From positions 1-64,000 of the forward strand of contig JAIPBU010000011.1 in assembly GCA_021738535.1 (NCBI GenBank): a stretch of DNA of 64,000 bases. Direction: 5' to 3'. Below are positions 28,801 to 36,370 of this stretch, piece after piece. A program made the position numbers and the translations under genes. Origin of the DNA: Bacteroidales bacterium (GTDB lineage Bacteria; Bacteroidota; Bacteroidia; Bacteroidales; VadinHA17). The stretch's first letter is position 1, and each line of letters opens with the position of its first letter. The notes below the pieces were generated by a model that searched no databases, had not been told where the DNA came from, and was given only the letters and a program-made list of their open reading frames with translations.

Positions 28801-30630
28801 GTTCACCAATCCGTCAAAACCAAACACCAGATTCTCGTCCTCCAGGCCTACCATTCCTTCTAACACCTGGTCACTGAATGTACCATCTATATTTAGTCCG
28901 TGATACGTGTAGCTATTAAGGAATAGTTTTGAGACATCAGCATCTACCCTTGCGTTAAGACTGCTGCGTTCCAGTCCGCTGCCCGTCACTTCAGCTGTCA
29001 CTGTCACGGGTCCGAATAATACTGTATCATTCATCAGCAGGCCGAGATTGAATTCCTCAGAGTTAAGCTTGCCACTGAATGACTTATCGGGCCTGAGAGC
29101 AGCAAAAAGCTGCAGGTCGCCGAAGCTGCTCTGAAGTTCTGCCTCTGCATCAAAGTCGTCCATCATTCCATTAAAGGCCAGCTGCATATTGAATCTTTCC
29201 GGGAGTGTAATCTCCTCTGGCACCAAATCGCCTGCCAGCATCCTGATATCCTTTCTACCCGAGGAAAGGCTGAGGCCTGGCAAACGAACAATAAGGCTGT
29301 CGGTTTGGGGCAGTCCGGTGAGGGTGAGGTCGGCACTCAGCACGGTTTGCTTCCCGGTTCCAATATGCAGGTCGGCGATAGCGATATCATCCGGACTGCC
29401 GGAAAAATTTCCTGAGATGGAGGTTCTGTTTTCCGGGTTGGCAAATACAGGTTGCTTATTTAACTGCGGAACGAAATAGAGGATGTCAGAATTCCGGAGC
29501 TCCAGCTTCTGCAGATCAAGGGTAAAGCTGGCCGATTCAATTGAGTCCAGCATCATCTGCACAGAGGGATACTGAACCTGCAGGTTGGCAGCAATGGCTG
29601 AATGCGTGGTTTCAAGTTGTAATTTATCTGCTGCAAAAGATTGATGATCGAACCTGAAAATACCCTTAAGCTGCTCAACTGTAAAACCGTTACCGTCCGT
29701 TGCACTGAAACTATTGATGGTACCACCTGCTTTTTCTGAGTAGTAGTAGAGGTCTGAGGCTGCAAATTTCTTCAGGCTGATTGCTATATTACCCGGATCA
29801 AAAGAGTATAAGGTATCTTTCCCTGCCCTTTCGGTATAATGAAATTCGCTGTTAGCCATGAAAAACTTCTCCAGTGAAACAGTTTTATTTTTCAGGTTGA
29901 CCTCTCCGTTGGTAAGTTCAAAATGGTCCAGATTGGTTTGTGCGGACAGCCGGTTTACACTTTTCCCGGCTGAACGTTCACCCTGAGCCATAATAATATC
30001 ACCCTGTAATCCATCTATCACCAATCTTTTTATACTATGATCGGCCCCCCCAGGGTCAAATCCATTCATTACCAACCTGAGTTGCCTCAATGCCAGGGAT
30101 ATATCCGTTCTGCTGTGCCCATCATTATACTGCACATGAATATTTTCCAGGTTTACCCTTTTAATGAGAAAGCTCCACGGCGATGGCTCCGGCGGAGGAG
30201 CAGACGTATCGGTCAATGCGGCTATCAGGAAATTATAATTAAAAAGTGAGTCGGTCGGATTGCGATTGAGCTTCAGCGACACATCTTCAATTTTGATGCT
30301 ATTGATATTTATTCTTTTATACAGTAGCTCCCTGAGTGCAATATTAACCCTGATGATGCCTGCTGAAAGCAGGGTGTCCTGCTGCAGGTCGTCCAAAAAT
30401 ATGCCCTGCACAACCACCGTTTTGGGAAAGGCAATACGGGCTTTGTCAATATGTACCGTGGTCGCTGTCTTATCACTCACCACCTTGGTTATGCGGTGCA
30501 CTATTCTGCTCTGGATAGCGGGAAGCTGAATAAGAACCGCCAGCAGGATGAACAACAGAGCCATTCCCGCCAGCAACATAAGAAAGATTTTTATCGCCTT
30601 CTTCAGATATTTCCTACTTTTTCTCGACAT
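25807..30630 (-). CDS. tamB: TamB-like translocation/assembly module protein (DUF490)
   Basis: A 1607-residue AsmA/TamB-type protein. A single N-terminal signal anchor (about 14-36, FLMLLAGMALLFILLAVLIQ) fixes it in the inner membrane. The rest is a long repetitive beta structure, the hydrophobic groove of bridge-like lipid transfer proteins. The C-terminal DUF490 region (about 1190-1590) includes SYLVSLESVIKRRFTIVQG and a later Asn/Gln-rich stretch. Length suits the family. A short Gly/Lys/Glu-rich tail ends right at the tamL start. It is the first gene of the tamB-tamL operon. An upstream promoter must lie between 30631 and the AbiE genes, which run in the same direction. Confidence 0.9.
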   Translation of the reverse strand: MSRKSRKYLKKAIKIFLMLLAGMALLFILLAVLIQLPAIQSRIVHRITKVVSDKTATTVHIDKARIAFPKTVVVQGIFLDDLQQDTLLSAGIIRVNIALRELLYKRININSIKIEDVSLKLNRNPTDSLFNYNFLIAALTDTSAPPPEPSPWSFLIKRVNLENIHVQYNDGHSRTDISLALRQLRLVMNGFDPGGADHSIKRLVIDGLQGDIIMAQGERSAGKSVNRLSAQTNLDHFELTNGEVNLKNKTVSLEKFFMANSEFHYTERAGKDTLYSFDPGNIAISLKKFAASDLYYYSEKAGGTINSFSATDGNGFTVEQLKGIFRFDHQSFAADKLQLETTHSAIAANLQVQYPSVQMMLDSIESASFTLDLQKLELRNSDILYFVPQLNKQPVFANPENRTSISGNFSGSPDDIAIADLHIGTGKQTVLSADLTLTGLPQTDSLIVRLPGLSLSSGRKDIRMLAGDLVPEEITLPERFNMQLAFNGMMDDFDAEAELQSSFGDLQLFAALRPDKSFSGKLNSEEFNLGLLMNDTVLFGPVTVTAEVTGSGLERSSLNARVDADVSKLFLNSYTYHGLNIDGTFSDQVLEGMVGLEDENLVFGFDGLVNLKPGKEKYQFRLDLQGANLQGLNFSKDDIRIGLVAEADVYGPVNDLHGRVDLSGINAVREEELYVLDSLSAVFSNVPGCSELQFNSNFLKADYKGTIPPTAVIDELKQFIRGYSSLARKGEAAQPDDKDEYGEERALGDSLSAPSDFSFSMQLRNHPILSEVSLPGLTSFEPFEAKVQFDSESGLLELDARMKHLVYGAMEINDFTVFANSDSSVVHYAISAKSVATEQVELANLMFEGNIGEHGIITNFTSLDDDFGKKLAFNTHLARVGDSYWLTIDPESLFLMYNRWEVDAGNQILFGLDGLMIDRLFMRNDEREVKIASVNQQFNDDLSINIRNFRLEDLSQIIETDSGLVKGTVDGSVLLTKALPGDKGYSVTGIIADASVSNLIVLGVPIGNLTVATTNPAENRYDLSATLSGAGNDLTATGHIIRSTTRGTIDLTADIASLSMKTAEALSGGQITETAGTLSGNAYISGPLSTPKVTGQLNFSEVYFKPAALNNRLKIANETVHLKSDGLYFDSFKITDSNKQSASITGSVKMQAFKDITLALQLKADDFLLMNTTIRDNETVFGRMVIGSDISIHGPLSLPVVRGRLKLKEGSHATFVVPESQLSTDRGENVVLFDSPPGLNPILEEGTTTAISRSGFNGIDLSTILEIDRQATLRLLLDPSSTDSLVVQGETAMSLAMDRSGKVSLTGIYTIFEGSYLVSLESVIKRRFTIVQGSSITWKGDPLDATLSLDARYKVRTSPYDLVAAQMSGLSDAEKGAYKQQVPFWVILKLRGDMMQPQINFEIELPPEEKGALGGALNQKLVLLNQDASALNKQVFSLLVLGRFMQENPLHTETGSTAGIVRSNVGSFLSAHLNRLGADVLQGTELNVDIQSYEEYQTEKPQGRTEVEVGIRKQLFNERLSVQVGRTIDVEGERAMQNRASDITGDVRIEYKLTEDGWLRLKGFRQNRYKGALEGQIIETGAGVSFVRDFNEWIELFRSQDKKKEQQ

Positions 30631-30737
30631 TCAAAATCCGGTTTACCTGTAATATACCAAACATAATTCAACTATGCGACTGTACATACCAGCTGACCAG
30701 GCTCACTTTCAGGAGCATCGGGCATCGGTGATATAGT

Positions 30738-31433
30738 TTACAGAATTGGGAATTCCTTATAAATTTTTAGCAAAGTGATGGTTTCGCTTCTCAATTTAGT
30801 TTGCACAAAGATTTTCATACTGCTATCCATCAATTCACCCAGTCCCTGCAATAAACCATTATCACTCATAGATTCCAGAATGTTTATGCATTTCTGAAAA
30901 TATTCCGTCAAAGGCATTTTCATTCGGGATTCAATAATATATTTATTTACAGGAGTACGGTTTTCCATAAAAAACCAACAATCGAATATATCTCTGTTGG
31001 TTATACTGCTTCTGTCAAGTAAAGCACATAGTTTATGGGCAAAAAGGTCTTCCTGCACCATAACCTTTACGTTTATTCCTAATAGGTTTTTAATCTCGTA
31101 ATGATTTTCAAAAGCCCTGTTTGAAATCTCAACTTTTAGTTTTCTTTCACCATAACCGTAATCCAAAACAACAAGAGGGCCATAATGCTTTTTTGCCTCA
31201 TCATGAATTCTTCCGTATTTAAGAAGAATTTTCCTGACTTTCATGTAAACCATATCCTCTTGCTTCTTATCTAAAAGGTTAAAATCCAAATCGACAGAAA
31301 AACGAGGCAAATCATAAAAAAACATCAGGGCAGAACCTCCTTTGAATCCCATATTATTCGATAGCTCAATATCGGAATAAATATCTTTCAGGATTTGAAT
31401 GAGTAAAAATTTGTGTTTGTTTAAATCAATCAT
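30738..31433 (-). CDS. abiEii: AbiEii/AbiGii-family nucleotidyltransferase toxin
   Basis: A 231-residue toxin component of an AbiE-type (type IV) toxin-antitoxin pair. The nucleotidyltransferase core is visible as KGGSAL (about 31-36) followed by DLDF (48-51), and a later DRSSITNRDIFDCWF segment matches the family. AbiEii relatives transfer nucleotides to RNA targets such as tRNA 3' ends, causing growth arrest during phage infection. This substrate is family knowledge, not shown here. Its start overlaps the antitoxin gene by 8 bp. The sequence is AT-rich compared with the tam genes, consistent with horizontal gain. Confidence 0.88.
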   Translation of the reverse strand: MIDLNKHKFLLIQILKDIYSDIELSNNMGFKGGSALMFFYDLPRFSVDLDFNLLDKKQEDMVYMKVRKILLKYGRIHDEAKKHYGPLVVLDYGYGERKLKVEISNRAFENHYEIKNLLGINVKVMVQEDLFAHKLCALLDRSSITNRDIFDCWFFMENRTPVNKYIIESRMKMPLTEYFQKCINILESMSDNGLLQGLGELMDSSMKIFVQTKLRSETITLLKIYKEFPIL

Positions 31434-32013
31434 CCGGAAAAAGCTTTTTTACCCTGTTAGTCAATGCTTTTGACATATAGACCGGCAGGATTTCAAACAC
31501 CTTTGTTTTATTCAGTGTATTCAAATTATCAAAATAATAGTTTTTATTCAAGTATAGAAGATCAAGAAAAGCCCTTTCGCCGCTGGCAATATTGACCTGA
31601 TTGATCTGTCTGGAAATACCCCTGGTATTTGCAATTATTTCACCTTTAATCTTACGGTAAGAATAAGTCTGACCCTCAATATTAATACTGCGGCTTAAGT
31701 AACTAACGGAGGTAATGCGTGAGTCATACTGAAATAATACGCCCACCTTTTGAAGAACATACTCCAAAGAAATATATGAGGGAGTATACAGGATACATGC
31801 CAACTCTTCACTATTATAACCAGGTTTAGCGTATATGCCTTTTCGGGGATTCAGCAATTTACCCGTCCGGACATAATAGTTCAACTTTTTATTTAATAAT
31901 TCAAAGTCTTTTTCTCCGACCAACAGGGCAACATCTCTTAGTCGGAATACTGTCTTTTTATCTTTGAAGATAGACAATATGACATTATTATTTATATTTT
32001 GTGAACTAAACAT
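31426..32013 (-). CDS. abiEi: AbiEi-like antitoxin / autoregulator
   Basis: A 195-residue protein with an N-terminal winged helix (about 8-60, FRLRDVALLVGEKDFELLNK) followed by the AbiEi middle region (GKLLNPRKGIYAKPGYNSEE, then YISLEYVLQKVGVL). This is the layout of the type IV antitoxin domain family. It should neutralise AbiEii and bind its own promoter. It is transcribed first and overlaps the toxin gene. About 20 bp upstream the DNA turns into a gap with no supported gene. Confidence 0.87.
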   Translation of the reverse strand: MFSSQNINNNVILSIFKDKKTVFRLRDVALLVGEKDFELLNKKLNYYVRTGKLLNPRKGIYAKPGYNSEELACILYTPSYISLEYVLQKVGVLFQYDSRITSVSYLSRSINIEGQTYSYRKIKGEIIANTRGISRQINQVNIASGERAFLDLLYLNKNYYFDNLNTLNKTKVFEILPVYMSKALTNRVKKLFPDD

Positions 32014-32033
32014 ACTTAAAATTAAGATGTATG

Positions 32034-32398
32034 GTTCACAAATATAGCATTTTTTATAATAATTTCAAGATGTACAATGTCCTCTTTCAGATAAGTCTTA
32101 ACAGTCTCTAATAGCTGAAGACCGATCATAAGCACAAGCTAAATACTGAACAAATCCGTCAAACCATTGGCATCTATAAGAACCCGGGCGGTATGCTTAC
32201 TTTTCAAAGGCTGGAGAAGGTTTAATGAGCGGGTGTTTGTGATTGTTCTGCAGCGGCTTCCGATATTTGTTAATTTATCAAGCCGCAGGACGAAAATCAG
32301 GGACCTGATTGCATCCATCGTAATGGGATTTATTCTCTGCTACAGTTTGTTGGTTGAACAGGTAATTTACTTCGAAATAGCCATTATCATAGTTTAAA
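32034..32398. other. Gap without a supported gene
   Basis: This 365-bp stretch lies between the AbiEi start and the serine hydrolase stop. It contains a 76-codon open frame (32167-32397) that ends in a hydrophobic run. Another frame carries about 35 codons ending LTFQRLEKV, but neither matches anything I recognise or has a convincing start. It may hold remnants of a lost gene and the promoter for the AbiE pair. Confidence 0.5.
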
Positions 32399-33472
32399 TT
32401 ATAAAGCCGGCATAATAAAGTCGCGAATGAGGATGTCACATTGTGACTCATCCCTTTGTTCTGCGGTGATTACAATCACTGCGTCCAGCTCCGGATGAAT
32501 AAAAATCCGCTGGCCGCGTACGCCCATTGCAAGAAACCTGTTATCATCTTCAAGATAAGTGAATAACGGGTTCCCGATATCCAGCCACCATAGATAACCA
32601 TATTGTATATCTGCACCAAAAGAATACCCTTCAATCTGTGTTTTTGTTGACTCGGCTACCCAATCTTCTGGAATAACCTGGCGTCCCATGTATTCTCCGC
32701 CATTTAAATACATTACTCCAAACTTCGTCATTGCGCGTGGTGTAAGGAACAATTCTGATCCCCCGATATAATACCCCTCTCTGTCCATATCCCATTCAAT
32801 GTTTTCTATCTCAAGTGGATCAAAAAGATAAAGCTGTGCAAATTCCAGCGTGCTCATACCTGAGGCTTCTGTAATAATTGCTGATAGCAGATGGGTTAAC
32901 CCGGTATTGTAATTGAATGTTGTTCCAGGCTCTTCTACGAGAGGCAGGTTGAGCGTTCTTTTTACAATACGTTTATTGACAAAGAATGTATACATACTGT
33001 TGAGATTGTTTTCCTGCCATTCCAATCCGGAAGTCATTGTGAGTAAATGACGTATAGTTATATTTGATTTCCCGGTAGTGTCTACGTTGTAATCTGATAA
33101 ATAGTTAAAAATGCTTTCGTCAAGATTATCTATATATCCTTCTTCTAATGCAATACCTGTTAAGGCGGAGATAATTCCCTTACTGGTGGATTTCAAATTA
33201 TGCAAACTAATTTCGTTAAATGGATCGTAGTATTCCTCAAAAGGGATCGTTCCATTTTTGTAAATGATAATGCTGTGAATTCGTAAATTGTTGTTTTCGA
33301 TGTATTCAGCCATTTGCTCTAAGTCTTCGACTGCAATACCTTGGCTTTCAGGGGAAACATTTTCCCATGGCCATTCTGATTCGGCCGCCGGACTGATCTC
33401 AATAAACATTTTCTCGCAGCTTGTAAACATGAGCGCTAAGGTTAATCCTGTAATAAACATCCCTGTTTTCAT
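32399..33472 (-). CDS. Serine hydrolase lipoprotein, class C beta-lactamase fold
   Basis: A 357-residue member of PF00144. The signal peptide ends in a lipobox (MFTSC, Cys19). The catalytic Ser-x-x-Lys is STSK (Ser95, Lys98), and the second motif is in FNYNTGLTHLLSA (Tyr188). Related proteins are esterases, D-amino-acid peptidases or transpeptidase-like enzymes as often as beta-lactamases, so antibiotic resistance should not be assumed. It stands alone between the AbiE genes and a decayed segment. The next gene on its strand is over 500 bp away. Confidence 0.88.
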   Translation of the reverse strand: MKTGMFITGLTLALMFTSCEKMFIEISPAAESEWPWENVSPESQGIAVEDLEQMAEYIENNNLRIHSIIIYKNGTIPFEEYYDPFNEISLHNLKSTSKGIISALTGIALEEGYIDNLDESIFNYLSDYNVDTTGKSNITIRHLLTMTSGLEWQENNLNSMYTFFVNKRIVKRTLNLPLVEEPGTTFNYNTGLTHLLSAIITEASGMSTLEFAQLYLFDPLEIENIEWDMDREGYYIGGSELFLTPRAMTKFGVMYLNGGEYMGRQVIPEDWVAESTKTQIEGYSFGADIQYGYLWWLDIGNPLFTYLEDDNRFLAMGVRGQRIFIHPELDAVIVITAEQRDESQCDILIRDFIMPAL

Positions 33473-33566
33473 CTTTTTAAATTTTAATTGTTATTACTAA
33501 TACTGATGATTCAAAAGTATGAAGTGGTAATAAGGTCTTATAATAAAACAAGATGAGCCCGCTGAT

Positions 33567-33700
33567 TTGACTGATGAAAGTGTATTTACTATTGATGAAG
33601 GCGGATCTGGCGTCTCTATAAACTTAAATGAGAAGGGGTGTGCCCAGGGACAATATCGGGGAAATGCTGGGTCATGGGAAAGGGTGGTAAGAATTTATAC
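33567..33700 (+). pseudogene. Possible fossil of a tyrosine recombinase C-terminus
   Basis: One frame reads INLNEKG. After a shift of one frame at about 33640 the DNA reads GVPRDNIGEMLGHG, close to the stretch that precedes the active-site His and Tyr region of tyrosine recombinases (a GVP-x5-MLGH pattern). Stops interrupt both sides. The match is only about 12 residues, so this is tentative. It directly precedes the truncated Fic gene and suggests an old integration or deletion site. Confidence 0.3.
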
Positions 33701-33705
33701 TATTC

Positions 33706-34047
33706 TTGAATCTCTTCAACCAAGAAGCTGTTCGGGATACAATGCCTGTTTTTTTCGATTTGCTGAAAGAAGAACCGGAAGTTAGTGTTCGTGTGGTTCT
33801 TGGTCATTTCATATTTGTTTATATACATCCATATTTTGATGGTAACGGAAGGATGGCTCGTTTTCTAATGAATGTGATGTTGGCATCTGGTAACTATCCA
33901 TGGACAGTTATAAAGTTGGATAAACGTGAGCAATATATGTCCGCATTAGAAAAGGCCATCGTTGGTAATGATATCTCAGATTTTGCCAAATTCATTGGTG
34001 AACAGGTTAGCAATACCATTGATAAGAAAACTGAATTTTATTTCTGA
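33706..34047 (+). pseudogene. Truncated Fic-domain protein
   Basis: The 113 codons encode the C-terminal part of a Fic AMP-transferase. The active-site motif is intact: HPYFDGNGRMAR fits HxFx[D/E]GNGRxxR. The following MNVMLASGNYPWTVIKLD and YMSALEKAIV are typical of the family. The only usable start is TTG at 33706, and a stop at 33688 cuts the frame from upstream. Fic proteins are normally 200 or more residues with an N-terminal lobe, missing here. It is therefore a remnant, though it might still yield a catalytic fragment. Its end overlaps the convergent DUF2249 gene by 10 bp. Confidence 0.75.
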
Positions 34048-34556
34048 AAATACACAATGAATTCATCCTCAGCTACTTCATTAACCCAGTATTTGTATCC
34101 CAGTCCGATGGCCTTATCGATCAACGGAGCAGGAATAAACGGGGCATTAATTTCCAGGATATCTCCATCATTAAGTTTCTTTAAGGCAGATAATACTTCA
34201 TGTACAGGTTGCTCCCCGGCATTCAGCATATCACTTATATCAATTTTTTCACTGACTTCATCGGCTGCAAACCAATCCGGAGTTACATAATTATAGGAAA
34301 TTTCTTCACCGGCATAGTTGTCCTGCAGTTTATGCCCTGCTGCTTCCCTGAGTGTATTGATCAATTCTTCCACTTTTACTCCTCCTATAATGGCTGCCTG
34401 GCTGAGAGAAGTTACCCGTGCAATGGTTTTTCTTAAGAGGGGGTTCTTTAATTTCTTAAACTGTGGAGCAGCCTTGATCAGAGTCTCTTCCAGCTCAGGA
34501 TATGCTTCCAGAAGGTCATGGATCTTTGTTTTTGGTGTAATTATTACCGGTTCCAT
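34038..34556 (-). CDS. DUF1858 + DUF2249 protein of the NO-response operon
   Basis: About 172 residues: an N-terminal DUF1858-like helical domain (about 1-70, IHDLLEAYPELEETLIKAAP) and a C-terminal DUF2249 domain (about 100-172, LNDGDILEINAPFIPAPLID). I start it at ATG 34556 rather than the longer frame at 34601 because AGGAGG lies 8-9 bases upstream and the longer frame would overlap the previous gene by 44 bp. These domains recur with hemerythrin-like proteins, NsrR and NO reductase in many genomes. The biochemical role is unproven; redox or NO-linked cofactor handling is often suggested. It is the last gene of a three-gene operon headed by an Rrf2 regulator. Confidence 0.85.
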   Translation of the reverse strand: MEPVIITPKTKIHDLLEAYPELEETLIKAAPQFKKLKNPLLRKTIARVTSLSQAAIIGGVKVEELINTLREAAGHKLQDNYAGEEISYNYVTPDWFAADEVSEKIDISDMLNAGEQPVHEVLSALKKLNDGDILEINAPFIPAPLIDKAIGLGYKYWVNEVAEDEFIVYFQK

Positions 34557-34557
34557 A

Positions 34558-35805
34558 TTAATCCTCCTTCTCTTTTCCGTATGATAAAATACGCTGTTCA
34601 CCTTCCAGTGATCTTGCCTCTGTCAGATCCTGTGATACTTCGAGTGTTCCGAGGTATTCTCCGTTTTCATCCCTGAGAGCATAATACTCGATCAGGATAA
34701 ACCTGCCTTTCATCTGGATCCAGAATGGGGCATGGGATGATTTTCCTGATTTAAAATCTTCCAGGATTTTCTCTACAATATCAACACTCCCCGGAGGGTG
34801 GCATAACCTGACATCCCTGTTTATAATTGATCTGCTCCGTGCAAATACCCGGTGCGAGCCCTGCGTAAAATATTTAACTTTATCGTCCTTGTCAACAAAG
34901 GTCATGTCAACCGGAACCGTATTCAGGATGGCCATAATTTCTTTCGAAGTAAAACTGCCTGACGGCAACTGTATGGTACCGTCTCCGGTTGTTGTCGTTA
35001 CTTCTTCAGATAATTTATCAAATCCCTCAGGCTTCCATTCCACCTGCGGATCATACAGGGTAAATCCGAATTCAAGGGTTTGTTGATGAATGTTCCACCA
35101 ATCTTCCTCTGTGATCACATCCATAGCCATCGGGAACAGTATTTCCTCTTCCTTTTGAACCATGTCATCTAATGCCTTTACAACCGGGTAATAGATCAGA
35201 TCCAATGATTCAACAAGGTCGTTCTTGCTTAGTTCCGGTTCTTTCAGAAGAGCAATGCATCCTTTTAATTGTTCCCTGATCTGATCATGCTTTCCCCACA
35301 TCACTTTCGGTGGTCCTGTTATTTCTTTTTTCTCCAGGTAAGGAAACACCAGGTATTCCTTACGCTGGTAATGTTTATCAACGTCCATAAGGTCATTGAA
35401 ACAGGATAAAAGAGTATCTCTGAAATTCTGGAAGGTTTCTTCAGGGACCTTAGATACTGAATCCAACAGGTCTTTTGTTTTCACAGTAACTTTTCTCAGC
35501 TCCAGGTTCTCATGTTTAAAAACGTCCACCGGGTGACCTTCCGGAATCTCTTTTGACCCGGACTGATCCACATGTCCTTCCAGTACTTCTCCATGAATAT
35601 CGCAGAGTCTTAAGACTTCAGATTCAGGCAATCCTTCGCTTATCAGTTCCTGCTCTACCTCCACTACCTCACCGTAGGGTACTGATTGAAGTGTTTCGAT
35701 CAATTCCTTTCTGACCTTGTCAGGCGCTTCTCCATCATGAAGTTTTAAAATCAACTCCTTGAGTCTTTCTTTTCTGAATCTTGAATTATTTATAAGTTCA
35801 CTCAT
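34558..35805 (-). CDS. DUF438 / hemerythrin / PAS protein
   Basis: A 415-residue cytoplasmic protein. The N-terminal DUF438 covers about 10-80 (LKELILKLHDGEAPDKVRKE). A hemerythrin-like four-helix domain follows at about 100-235 with His and Glu ligands in HENLELRK, HYQRKEYLVFPYLEKKE, WGKHDQIREQL and EEEILFPMA, suited to a di-iron centre. A PAS domain is at about 285-400 (CHPPGSVDIVEKILEDF). Hemerythrin-like domains bind O2 or NO, so this is a candidate NO/O2 sensor or scavenger. It lies 4 bp after the Rrf2 gene and 1 bp before the DUF1858/DUF2249 start. No output domain is visible. Confidence 0.88.
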   Translation of the reverse strand: MSELINNSRFRKERLKELILKLHDGEAPDKVRKELIETLQSVPYGEVVEVEQELISEGLPESEVLRLCDIHGEVLEGHVDQSGSKEIPEGHPVDVFKHENLELRKVTVKTKDLLDSVSKVPEETFQNFRDTLLSCFNDLMDVDKHYQRKEYLVFPYLEKKEITGPPKVMWGKHDQIREQLKGCIALLKEPELSKNDLVESLDLIYYPVVKALDDMVQKEEEILFPMAMDVITEEDWWNIHQQTLEFGFTLYDPQVEWKPEGFDKLSEEVTTTTGDGTIQLPSGSFTSKEIMAILNTVPVDMTFVDKDDKVKYFTQGSHRVFARSRSIINRDVRLCHPPGSVDIVEKILEDFKSGKSSHAPFWIQMKGRFILIEYYALRDENGEYLGTLEVSQDLTEARSLEGEQRILSYGKEKED

Positions 35806-35809
35806 TTTA

Positions 35810-36259
35810 TTAGTTAATTTTCAGCATGTTACTGTTTAATATAGCCTTCCCTTCCTTAATCTTCTTTGCCAGTGTTGCTATTGTTTCCGATCTGGCAAGT
35901 TGCAGGATACTTTCCCGTATTCTTGCGTATTCTTCATGTAACGGACAGGGATTTGCATCGCTGCAATTTTTTAAGCCAAAACCACATTTAGTAAAGAGGC
36001 GGTCACCTTCTGTTATCATAAGCACATCAAAGAGCGTAAGATCTGTTTGATTGTCAGGAAAGAAAAATCCACCTCCGCGTCCCTTCATTGAGAGCAATAC
36101 CTGATGTGTTGTAAGTATATGCAGTATTTTGGCAGTAAAGGCTGTTGGAGCATCAATTTCCTCAGCAATTTCTTTAACTCCCGGACGCCTGCTTTCCCAG
36201 CTGGCCAGTTGTACAAACACCAGAGCCCTGATACTATATTCACTGCTTTTGGATAGCAT
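35810..36259 (-). CDS. Rrf2 family regulator, NsrR-like with three Cys
   Basis: A 149-residue winged-helix Rrf2 protein. The HTH is at about 25-60 (VKEIAEEIDAPTAFTAKIL), and the wing carries KGRGGGF. Cys92, Cys99 and Cys105 (KCGFGLKNCSDANPCPLH) match the three-Cys [Fe-S] pattern of NsrR, whose cluster is destroyed by NO to relieve repression. Position supports this: it heads the operon with the hemerythrin and DUF2249 proteins and is divergent from quinol NO reductase. IscR-like function is the alternative, but no isc or suf genes are present. The symbol nsrR is withheld because orthology cannot be tested here. Confidence 0.87.
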   Translation of the reverse strand: MLSKSSEYSIRALVFVQLASWESRRPGVKEIAEEIDAPTAFTAKILHILTTHQVLLSMKGRGGGFFFPDNQTDLTLFDVLMITEGDRLFTKCGFGLKNCSDANPCPLHEEYARIRESILQLARSETIATLAKKIKEGKAILNSNMLKIN

Positions 36260-36283
36260 ATCTTAAGTTTATTAATTATGTTA

Positions 36284-36344
36284 CAAATATACAAAATTAT
36301 AAAATGACCTTTTTGTCATTATATAAATAAATATTATATATTTG
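36284..36344. promoter_or_regulatory. Divergent NO-module promoters around one dyad
   Basis: The perfect dyad ATGAC-N6-GTCAT (36304-36319) lies between two Bacteroidota -7 boxes. On the plus strand these are TATATTTG at 36337-36344, toward the NO reductase, and on the minus strand TATATTTG at 36284-36291, toward the Rrf2 operon. For the NO reductase, the -33 TTTG (36312-36315) is inside the dyad, 21 bp from the -7 box, placing the dyad centre near -39. The 5-6-5 layout is that of Crp/Fnr-family sites. A closely similar dyad is at 40282-40297. Confidence 0.6.
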
Positions 36345-36370
36345 TTTTGAAAACCTTAAGATCGTATACT

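Noticed and set aside
32167-32397. 76-codon plus-strand ORF in the gap before the serine hydrolase
   Set aside because: It has no recognisable domain, an implausible Arg-rich start and lies in apparently decayed DNA.
32399-33472. Antibiotic-resistance beta-lactamase
   Set aside because: The motifs fit the wider serine hydrolase family; nothing in the sequence or context indicates drug hydrolysis.
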